Positions 46,347 to 56,600 of a stretch of DNA of 64,000 nt are shown piece by piece; position 1 is the first letter of the stretch; each line of letters opens with the position of its first letter. The DNA is taken from positions 4,292,200-4,356,199 of the forward strand of contig JABAKD010000023.1 of assembly GCA_012845835.1 (NCBI GenBank), in the 5' to 3' direction. The position numbers were made by a program, and so were the translations under genes. The notes below the pieces were generated by a model that worked only from the letters and a program-made list of their open reading frames with translations, ran no database searches and was not told where the DNA came from. Source of the DNA: Undaria pinnatifida (taxonomy: Eukaryota; Sar; Phaeophyceae; Laminariales; Alariaceae).

Positions 46347-46974
46347 TTTGTTTCCCTCTTTACAGGCTGTGCCTATGCAATTTGGTGTTATCTCTATACT
46401 ACGGTCTTCAAAAGGTTGTACTAAGTACGTTAATGTTTTGAGTTTGCATTTGATAATACATGGTCATAAAAACAGCATGTTATTTGCACGAGGTAATGCC
46501 GCAAAACACCACTAACTAGCACAGGTGAGGTGACCCCCCTGTGCCATGTACTGATGGTACAGGCTCGTGATTGACACTACTACTTGTCCCTCGTGCACTT
46601 ACCGACCAGTCGGCCGCCACGGTCTGTAGTGTGTTCGTGCGTGCGCTAGACGCCCTTTACTACGTGGCTACAGAATGGGAAATACACACAACACAGACCC
46701 AAGGGCAGCAGCTTTCTCGGAGCGGTATGTAACTGTTGAATTTTTTTGAAGAAAACTCTAAAAGAGCTCCGCTTTGCGGGCGGCTGACGTCCTCTGAAAA
46801 ATTCAAACGCTAAGACTATCTGATCGTTGTGCGTGTTGTAATCGTATCGTGCGTACGCATCGTTTCCTTTCATACAAAAATCCTGAATGTTATGCGAGCA
46901 CGGCTAAAAATATACATTGTGCTGAAATAAAAATGAATCTGACAGCCCGATTGACTATAATATTGCAGTACAAT
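46347..46974. other. Non-coding, no recognised gene
   Basis: Nothing recognisable apart from short frames. Confidence 0.4.
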
Positions 46975-47530
46975 ATTCTGCCCGTCCCCCCCGCCCCCCC
47001 CGCGCTCACCCCCAAACCCTCCAACGATCCGCCCTCTCCTCACTGGATTTACGACTTGCAGAACATAAATGATAAACTGGTGCATTCTTTCCAAACCGTC
47101 AGATTCATCCCCATAAAAGATGTATAGTTTCCACGCACAGCTTGAGTTGCCCCCCCCCCCCACCCCCCCGCCCCCCGCTCTCTCTTGATCCAACTCAGCC
47201 CCCCACGTGCTTAAAACTCCGCCATCTCCTCACCGTTTATTCGACTCACAGGATTCACTTGATGAACTGATTGATTTCCTTCCACAGCAAGCCGTCGATT
47301 TTGTCCCTCTCAAAAACGGGTTTTATAGTTTCCGCGCACAGACTGACTAACATCACCCTGTTGACCCTGATAGCTACACTACTGTAGTTGCAAGGGGAGT
47401 CGCCGACCTATATCCCTGATGAGGGCACACAACCCGTAATACGCGCGATCGGAGTATCACACACAGCTTACAAAGATGGGTTTCGACGAAGTCTTCGATA
47501 TCACAGCTGGAGTGTGTTTTTCTTGAAATA
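46975..47530 (+). mobile_element. Poly-C repeat element, copy D
   Basis: Begins inside the family with a C-rich tract (46980-47005), has two internal sub-repeats (TGATAAACTGGTGCATTC and TGATGAACTGATTGATTT) and the complete 3' block ending CAGCTGGAGTGTGTTTTTCT. The family's 5' start is absent. Confidence 0.8.
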
Positions 47531-48385
47531 TATTATTGCCAGCAATCTGCACTTGATGTTTTGGACGCAGATTTTATGTGAATTGCCGCGGGCGCATGCC
47601 GTGTTTACACTGCCGTTAACACTGATCATGCTCGGCAATCTGCATCGTCGGTGCTGCTGGTCTGGCGACACCACCATACCTAGCTAACCACATGGCAGCA
47701 TATAGCAAGGAGTCCCCCCCCCCACCCCCCCCAACATGCGCTCCTCATTGCGGCGGTGGACAAGATATTTCTTGGACATCTCTTGTTATTGAGTGAAAAA
47801 CAGATAAATTCAAAAACGGGGGGGGCGGGGGGGGTTAGGATAATACAAATGTTGAGTTTACTAACACGTACACTTTGTACTTGTAAGACTTTCAATTGCA
47901 TGGTAAATACCACGAAATGTTTGCCCAGCGTTGCTGGTATCGTACCTAGAATTATACCTCCTCGATGCCGATATCTGATATTTTACAGGATATCACAATA
48001 ATACAAATACTATGAGAATATGTTGTACAAAGACACAGCATCCTATCTATACGATGATACCACTTGAACATATATTATGATTGGCAAACCAAAGTATATA
48101 TTTAATCGATATGAGTGATATATCGTATTAACTATTCGGGTATATGACTACACGATATTATAAACAATACTAGTGAGATATCGGGCTTGCTAAGGGGTGC
48201 GATATTGCACGGCAGATCGCGAGAAAATAACGCTACCTCCCACATCAGACGAGACAGTAAGCAACGAAAAAAACAAGATCGATACATCTATCCATCCATG
48301 CCGTAGCTCCAACTTATTTCCGCCGTCCGCCCCCCCCCCCCCCCCCCCCTGCCCTCCCCCCCCTTTTATTTTGTTCTCGCCCATT
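47531..48385. other. AT-rich non-coding region
   Basis: C tract at 47706-47729 and G tract at 47819-47837. Several ATATCG/CGATAT palindromic words occur at 47970-48190. A C tract lies at 48328-48349. No gene recognised. Confidence 0.4.
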
Positions 48386-48682
48386 TCGTTTAAATGCCCC
48401 ACATACAATTGAAATCGGCTAGAGTAATAAACACTTGTACGCAATTAGTAACACGTCATATTTTTCTAGCCATCCATGGCGTAGCTTTCATTCATCCTCC
48501 TGTCCCCCCTCCAACGCCCCCTCCTTCTCCAGCACTTGCACGATCGCCTGGACGTAGCACCACACGTACATCAAACCCCTACATATATGATCAATACACG
48601 AGATAGGAGTATTACAAACAGTCTTGCAAGGATAAGTTTCGACCAAATGTTTGAACTCACAGCTGGAGCGTGTTTTAATAAT
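48386..48682 (+). mobile_element. Poly-C repeat element, copy E, internally deleted
   Basis: Joins the family's 5' part (CTAGAGTAATAAACACTTG) directly to its 3' part (GGAGTATTACAAACAG, CACAGCTGGAGCGTGTTTTA), lacking the central sub-repeats. Confidence 0.75.
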
Positions 48683-48740
48683 ATATGTGACCTAAACCTC
48701 TTAAAAACCTCCCCCCCCCCACTTTTTTTTGTTTTTTTTT

Positions 48741-49295
48741 CGCTCTCTCTTGCTTAAACGCCCCACCTCATATCGAAATCCGCCAGCGTAATGAACACTC
48801 CACGCACTGGATATCACCTCATTATCTTTCTAGGGCCATCCATGCCGCTGCTGCAATTTCCACCCCCCCCCGGCCCCCAACGCCCCCTCCTTCCCCACCA
48901 TCCGCACAATCGCCTAGACTCAGCACCACGTGTATAGCAAACCCCTACATCTATGCAACCTGAAGCCCTCCCCCCCATCGGCCCCCTCCCCCCCCGCACC
49001 TCTTTACCCCCCCACCACACCCCCACCCCCTCGAACACTCCGCCCTCTACTCACTGGTTGTACGGCTTGCACGATATACACGAGATAAACGGGTGCATTC
49101 TTTCCAAACTGTCACATTTATCCCCTTACAAGAGTTTAGAGTTTACACAAACAGATTGAGCTGCCCCGCCCGCCCCCTCCCCGCCCCCCCCCCTCGCCCC
49201 CATGATAAACTGGTGCATTCTTCTAAAACCGTCAGATTTAGATTCCACGCACAAAAATGAGCTGCCCCGCTCGTACCCCTCCTCCCCCCCCCCTC
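48741..49295 (+). mobile_element. Poly-C repeat element, copy F, 3'-truncated
   Basis: Starts CTCTCTTGCTTAAACGCCCC, has AATCCGCCAGCGTAATGAAC, several C tracts (about 48862, 48970, 48990, 49183, 49285) and internal sub-repeats (GATAAACGGGTGCATTC, GATAAACTGGTGCATTC). The 3' block is missing; the X-M repeat begins right after it. Confidence 0.75.
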
Positions 49296-49304
49296 CCCCC
49301 TCCA

Positions 49305-50340
49305 ATAACCTTACACAATGGCGTCGTCGGCAGGACCATGGTTTTTCAGTATCGTGGGTTCGAGTCCCATCATCCTAAACCATAAAAACCTTTTCAGACT
49401 TTCCCCATGTCGATCTGAAAAATATTCTCCCCGGTGTCCCAAGTGAATGAAACCGCTTGGATATTGGCAGGTCCGCCCGTATATCCGACCGACCTCCTAT
49501 CCCGCCGTTTCTGGGGGGTAGATTGTTGAAAGGCTCAGTTCGGGTGAGCTATTGGTTAACCTTTTGCAAGTGGTCAAGCGGACTAATACCCCACTAATAC
49601 CTTTCCAAATAACGTCGTCGGCAGGACTGGAACCTGCGCGTGAAATCCTTTATGTGTTTCGAATCCATTAGGTATTAGTTGGGTATTAGTCCGTTTGACC
49701 ACTTGTAAAAGGTTAACCAATAGCTTACCCAAACCATGCCTTACAACACTCTCTCCCCGTGAAACGGCGGGATAGCAGGTCGGCCGGATATACGGGCGGA
49801 CCTGTCAACATCCAAGCGGTTTCATTTCCGGGAGTTACCAGGGAGAAGAGCATTTTACAAGATCGACATGGGGAAGTCTGAAAATGTATGATATTGTGGA
49901 TGGTGGAATTTGATCCAACGACCCAAAAGAAACAGGGTCTGTCGACGACGCCATTTTTTAGGGAACAAGAGGGCTATTAGTGCTTTTGGCCACTTGCATA
50001 AGGTTGACCGATAACTTACCCAACTTAAGCCTTATTACTACACACCTCCTCCGCTCAAACGGCGAGATAGCAGGTCGGCAGGATATACGGGCGGACCTGT
50101 CAATATTACGGGCGGACCTGTCAATATTACGGGCGGACCTGTCAATATCCAAGCGGTTTCATTTCCTGGGTATACTGGGGAGAGTATTTTTAAAGTTTAG
50201 CGTGGGGAAAGTCCGAAAAAGTTTAGTATTGTGGATTGCGGGATTTGAACCCACGACCCAAAAAACCCAAGATCTATCGACGACGCCATTTTTCAAGGTG
50301 TTCGTAGGGGATTAGTCTGTTTGACCACTTGCATCAAGTT
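49305..50340. mobile_element. Opposed tandem arrays of the X-M repeat
   Basis: The plus-strand part reads M (about 49305-49515), X (about 49520-49600) and the start of another M (to 49665). From 49668 the order is reversed and complemented: X', M', X', M', X' up to 50340. T-arm motifs: GTGGGTTCGAGTCCCA (plus, about 49356) and GGGATTTGAACCCAC (minus, about 50239). The unit is about 290 bp. Two tandem arrays meet tail to tail. Confidence 0.75.
50086..50148. repeat. 21-bp triplication inside the X-M array
   Basis: ACGGGCGGACCTGTCAATAT plus one base is repeated three times in direct succession; other M copies have it once. Confidence 0.9.
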
Positions 50341-52196
50341 TACATTACAGCGTCGTCTACAGCTAAACGTGCTACTGTGGCAGCGTTCCTCTAATCTCTT
50401 CGATATTTTTTTCGTAGCGATTCCGTTTTTGCTTTTCATCGAGCTCACAACCCCTGTTCTTTCACGGGTGGCTTGTCAATGGAGGGAGCGCCCTTCCTCC
50501 TACAACGGCGACCACAACAGCAGCGAGATGGCAGGGGCCCCTCCTGTTGGTCGCCGGTCACGTACCACACGGACGACACCTTCAAAGTACGTGCGAACGA
50601 CACTAATCTTCGGAGCGCACTCGTCCTCTCGGCTTTTGGTCGTATCAGTCCCCCGCCAGCTTTGTCACCTAGAGCACTCCGCACCGGAACTGCCCAGGGT
50701 CAACCCATCAGACTTGTTTACTCCGGGCTCAGCCAGCATGTTGCACTGCACATCTCCGCGAGCTGCCAGCACAAGCCCCACGATCGCTCGTCGACCTGTA
50801 CTTCTTTTGTGCTTCGGGGCTGCGGCATATGCACGACGCGCCACGGACAAGCATACTAGAATCAACCCTTCGCAAGACCAGCGACGTGGACTTCGCTTGC
50901 TGAGAAAGCCCATCGGCCTGCAAACACATTTGCTGACGGAGCCAGACCGACCTTCGCAGAACCCCCTTGGACTACGGGCACCGTGCTCTAGGTGCTCATG
51001 TCGGGGCTCCCTCCTTGTGGTCCTTCCTGGGAAGGAACAGGCGGTGCTCGTGGAATGTGGGGGTTTTTAGTTTAGCGATTTTTTTCAGTATACGCGCTAT
51101 CGTATGTGTTCCGTGCATACGTCGATCCGTCTTGCGCGTCGAAAAACTGCTGTGTTCCCTTTCTGTTGAAAATAGTACAGCTACAAATTTGTCGCAACCC
51201 GGGCCCCTTCCCGATCTTTCGCGATCAACAGCGTTCCACTGCGTCACGTATGTTAAACCACCATCATGTTCGCAGGGCTACCAACTCTAGTGTAGCATAT
51301 TGGGCTCGCTGTCAATACTTGCCATATACCGCCGGATTTTCTGCCGTAGAGGTCACTGCACAGCAGCCGAGCCGCCTACTTTGCTCCTGCGCATCCACGA
51401 CATTGCTCGACCCTTCACACCCTCAGCTGCTGTGCGAGTGCTTTTTTCAAGTTCGATTCGAGAGTTATTTTTTCGTCTTGGCCCCCCCTGTGACTAGAAG
51501 TTGAATTTAGTGGACGCTGAGATTCTGTACTGCGCTTTTGGGGCAAGGCTGTCGGCGTGCGCCACGCCCTATACTCGACTTTTCATGGGTACGCTTGGGC
51601 CAATACCAATTTCTCTATGGGCACAGCTGCGATAGTGCGGCACTCTACACTGCTGTCGACGTAATGGTGCCTTTATAGTGCGGTCGATGTGGGTACGGAA
51701 TTGTTTCATCTGTCCAGACGTTGAGCCGTCTTCCTACTGTTGGTACATGTGCTGCCCTTCCACGACGCCGCTAGGATAAATGCTGCTTTTCTTTTTTGCA
51801 GCTGTCACGACGGATAGTCTCAGTTGCAATGCGGTTTACAGTTGGCGGAGATGCTCAGCACAATACTTTTGGCGCAAACGCTGCCTTTCTGCTGATGTTG
51901 ATACATGTGCTGCCCTTCACGATGCTGCTAGGTTTTATACTGGCATTTTTTTTTTCTGCCCATTTTCGGACCGCAACCGCCCGTTACAGAGCGTTTACTA
52001 CAGCTGGCAGAGATACTGCGCTTAGCAGCTTTCAATAGTGCAAGTAAGTGGGGATCAGCCCGATTGACGCGGTACTTGGCGGCAAACAGCCTTTCTATTC
52101 GTCTGCGGGCGTACACGTCTTTTCTACAGCCGGTCTTGGTATTTTACTATCCTTTTGTAAGCGGTTGGTGTTGTCGTCACCCGTGGTCATATGACC
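50341..52196. other. Non-coding or unrecognised; long overlapping frames
   Basis: A plus-strand frame of 249 aa (50321-51070), a shifted one of 128 aa (50473-50859) and a 132-aa frame (51106-51504) match nothing I know. They start within repeat DNA and are rich in Arg/Ser/Pro, so I do not call a gene. Confidence 0.35.
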
Positions 52197-52500
52197 AGCC
52201 GAATTGCGACCGCGTAAATAATTGCGAGCTGAGTTAGTAGGCTTTGACCAGTTTTTTGTGTTCTTCTGAGTACTACTAACTGTAGTACGTGGAGAGGAAA
52301 TAGCTCCGGAGATCGGTCTTACGAAGTCGGTGACAATCATTCAACAGACTGGAAAACATATTTGTTGATTTGTTTATTTGCATAACCCACTCACTCTGAG
52401 TGATACTGAGTCAAGGCCGGTCGCCCCGGTGGCGTATCAGGTTATCCTCGAGCCTGGTATAGGTCAGTTTCGTGATTTCAAATCCCCCCGAGTGCATACT
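52197..52500 (+). mobile_element. SINE-like repeat R copy 3 joined to a tRNA-like head
   Basis: 52197-52410 is about 90% identical by eye to 9510-9730 (AGCCGAATTGCGACCGCG to CATAACCCACTCACT). It is followed at 52411 by GGTCGCCCCGGTGGCGTATC and a B-box-like GTGATTTCAAATCCCCC, related to the tRNA-Ser-like head at 23522. Confidence 0.65.
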
Positions 52501-52713
52501 CGTATACCTTTTCTTGCGCACAAATTGACTTGCGGAAAGCGATAAAGCGTGAGTTAGCAACACTCGATGAAAAATCGATGAGCAGTGGGATTGCTGAACC
52601 CTATGCGCGATAAAAATTGAACGCAAGAACCGGGGGCGAGAAGGGACGACACCTGTGACCACGGGCTTGTCCAGAAGCCGGAAATTAGAAATGTGCGAAA
52701 AAAAAAAGTACAG

Positions 52714-52985
52714 TGGGTAGTGTAATGGAGTGCCCTCCGTAGAAGGATAGTTTATAGTTTCGACGTGAAACCATGTCATGGTTGAGGTGAAACCGCGTGA
52801 TATGAGATGTCACATTCACGTCAAGGCCATCATAGATGGACCATAATGTAGGTGACGATGATGGGACAAGCAGGACGCCCCACATCTCACTACCTGCTGT
52901 ACCTGACGTACCTGCTCTACCCTGCCCTATCGTGTCTAGGCCTGTTTTGTCTGTCTTTTAGAGTTTAACGTAGAGGAAATAATGT
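52714..52985 (+). mobile_element. tRNA-derived SINE-like repeat S, copy 1
   Basis: The head GTGGGTAGTGTAATGG is A-box-like and GTTTCGACGTGAAACC lies at B-box distance. The body contains CAAGGCCATCATAGATGG, TAGGTGACGATGATGGGAC and TCTACCCTGCCCTATCGTG, ending GTAGAGGAAATAATG. A second copy at 62003-62265 matches over its whole length, about 10% diverged by eye. Confidence 0.7.
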
Positions 52986-53689
52986 ATAAGCTTTGGAGTC
53001 TATCCAGCGAGCCTTGAGGAGAGACCAAACAAGGGCACCGGAACCCCGACCAACCACGCGTCCCACTCGGAGTACCACTACAATTGACGTCGTCGGCAGG
53101 ACTACTTGTACTACATCCTACTTTCCTATCCATTCCGGCCCAACATGGACCCCCGCATAACCTTGGCGGTAAATCCTGCACCAACCAGGAGCCAACCTCT
53201 CAATCCTCACAATGAACAGTGTGCTTCGCGTTCTTCTCCTGCTGTAGTCATGGGTGGTACAGTTACGGTGAAGGATCTTGTCAATGTTCAATGAAAATTG
53301 AAATAATGGTCGGAGCGCATTTTTGCGACCGGGGGCGTTGACGGCATTTCCACCATCGCCACTGTCCCCGATCCATATCAGTCAACCCGGATCCCTCGAC
53401 ATTTGATACAGCCACCTTACACGCCGAGAATAGGGAGCACGGATCCCGCTACGTGAGACGCCCACCTTATGCGACTGCTATTTTTGTTTAGCGCCTGAGG
53501 ACAAGAGGTTACTAATTTTTTGCCGTGGGGGATCGCAACAACGCCGCAAGTACAGGGACGACTACCACTGAGTGTGTCGACGAAACGGCATCCATGAGGC
53601 CAGTGCCGCGATGGCTTCCACGTATTATGCCACCGCGTAACAGCCTTTTGTACACCGATAGCTCGTGTACTCGAGTTTGACCGTCTCTT
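52986..53689. other. Non-coding, no recognised gene
   Basis: ATTGACGTCGTCGGCAGGAC (53083-53102) matches the start of repeat block M. Nothing else is recognised. Confidence 0.4.
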
Positions 53690-56600
53690 GCACCCCCCCC
53701 CCACCACCCCCCATCTGAGCCACGATTACCGTCCCAACAGACATGTTGCTGCTCACATTTCCATCCCCGGCTCTCATAGCTGTCTACCCCGCGCCGCCGC
53801 GTCTATCACCACAGCGTTTTTTTGCCCGCCCATCACTGCGCTTAACCCCCTGCGCCCAATCGCCCCTGCTTTTGTTTGCTGGTACTTGCTCACACAACTG
53901 CATCCGGCGCACCCACGGTCTCGACCGGGCGGCACCCAAAGACACCTTTGTCTCCGGTGAAATGTTTTTCGGTTATTGGCCACGTCGTACCTACCCACCT
54001 ACGACTCATGTCGGCATCGTTAGACGGTCCGTCTGCGGTGATCTGCCGGTCCGGTCTATTCCCTTCAAATTCCGACCCCCTCCCGCCGCTACTACAGTTG
54101 TCAAAACGCCCACAGAGTCCGCCAAACCAACTTTGTTGCCGTATTGCCCAACACGCCCCAAGCCCCAGTGCCCACCTCCCGTGAACCGACGGCTTAAAAA
54201 CGCCGCACGCACCCCCCCCCGGCATCACCTACTCCTCGGGTCAAGACCACCGTTCTTCTCCGACTACTACCTACACCACCATTCGTCTCCGCCTACCACC
54301 TACATCACCGATGCTGACCGTTGTAACAGCGACAGCAAGATCGTCCAACGACGCAGACGCCGTTCTATCCGTAGTGGCCGAGGCGACGGTCGCGACCACC
54401 CGAATTGTGACGCCCAAGACGCCTGCGTCTGTCTCCAGAACCGCAGAAAGTGGTGGCGCGCGACCACCACATTTTGCGATACGGGACACAACCTGCGACG
54501 GATCATCATTATCAACCACCTGGCCATTGAGTTCCTCCTGACGTCTGCATCGTGCCGGCGACACTTTCACACTGTAGCAACACTGCTAAGCCTATGGTGC
54601 GCTCAACCCAGGTATGGGCATACTTCAGGATGTTGTTTTTTATTTATGGTATTTGGGGAAACGTGCGGACCGTAAACCCGGCGCTGTTACCCGGCAATAA
54701 CCCGCGACAACCAACGCCGCTCGTTATAAATGTCGTGGCACCTATTTTTTGGGTCGAAAGCGCCATGATCGCCTTTCTTGCTCGGGCAATTACTGCGACA
54801 ACGACGACCACATCGGCAGCAACAGCGTGACCGGCCGATAACCACTACGGCGCAAATCCCTGGACGCTTCACGCTGATCAACAGATACAGCACTACCAGC
54901 GCCTGGACATCTCATCGCGCGACGAGGCTGCAGCTTCAACTTTGATAGAACTAGCTCCACCCCCGCCCCCGCCCCCCAACAATCTACCCCCCCCGCCCAG
55001 CCCCATACATGCGATATCGCTTTTCCAAGCCTGATCCCCTTGTTTTGGCGATGGTCTTGAGGTGTGGGTGTGAGGAGGTCAACACGTCGAGCCCTACTGG
55101 AATGCTCCACTCGACGCCTGTCACCGATGAGCAACGTTACCTGACGAGGACTACGGCTACCAGCGGTTTCGGACTGCAGCACGAATCTTCTGCTTCCAAT
55201 TCCGGGCCATCGCATCCTGAGCCCGCCTCGCCTATTTATCGGCGGCTACACCCGCGCTCGTCATAGGACGTGCGCGTTTTTCAGTGACAATGTTGGGCCC
55301 GCGAGCGACGGATTCCCACTCGCTGCCACGGTGTTGACAGCACCACTGGCCCTGAGCCCAAGGGACAGTCCCGTCTAACAACAGAAGATTTGCGATCATC
55401 GTTGACCAGGATATGCCCTGAGCCCCCTGCTCCGTCTTCCTCGCAACCCTCGTGGATTGCGTGGACACGGACCACAGGTACGGCACTTCCTAGCGAGTTC
55501 TATCCTGCTCATCCAACGCCGCTTGGAGACAGGACCCTCAGGGTATCTTCGCCCCGCTTCTTTAAACGCAACCCACGGAAACCCTCCTAGAGCCTCGGTG
55601 ATACAATACCGAAACTCCCTTTGCCATCACGTGGACCTAGCCGGCTCTTTTCTCTAGATCAGCCAGCTGCACCCTCGCCTTCGCCAAGCGATAGTCATAC
55701 AGACAGCCGCAACTGACCACTGCTTGGCGGCTCACTGCAGTCAGACTACACCGAACTACCTCTTCTGGGATGTTCAACGTTTAGCAGTGCCACCCTTTTG
55801 GATTCTTCCTCTACGGTTTTTTCTTATCACCGTACGCAGTAGTTCTCAACATCGCCCGAGACCGACATTTTGAGCGACACCACGACCCCGTAGCTCACCC
55901 GGCTTCGACCAGGTATCGGAACCGTTCGTACGACCAGCCATGGATATTTGTTGCGAGGGTCACAAGAGCCGGAGCTACTTCATTACCTACCTGGAACACT
56001 GGTTCCGAGGCCGACAAACGCCGGAAAATATTCCCGTACCACCACCCAACGACCCTCGACATCTACCACCGCCCTCCCAGTTCGTCTCTCTGGCTTCAGC
56101 AACGGTACACCCAACACTGGCAATCCCATCCATAGGCAGAAGCAATAACTGCTTCATTCGGTTGGCAGCCGCCTTGTACCCCCAACCTGCCGCGTTGCAA
56201 TCGAGGCATCCCTTTTCGGTCTCGGCATTTCTCACCGAACCCTCGTACTACCGATCTCGTTCCGACCTTTTCCAACGCGACAGAACAACTCTGCCGCGCC
56301 CCCCCCCTTCAACGCGATCGGTTTCCACGGAGCACCTCTGTCCCGGCCCCCTCCATTGCCACCGAGGCGCACCTGCCGAATCCCCCAAGCCGTTCTCCAC
56401 CCCGACGTGCTACCCCAGAGCCGCCTTGCTCCGGTCCCCGCCGACCATCTGGAGGATGCAACCACCCTCCCGGTCACGGTCTGGTTAGTTCTCATTTCGG
56501 AAAACGTTGGACCTCCTACCGCCCCCTTTTCACGGCTACCCTGGCCCGAACCCTCCCGCCTACACCAGACCACCAGCGGTACCTCCCGGCCATTGTTTCC

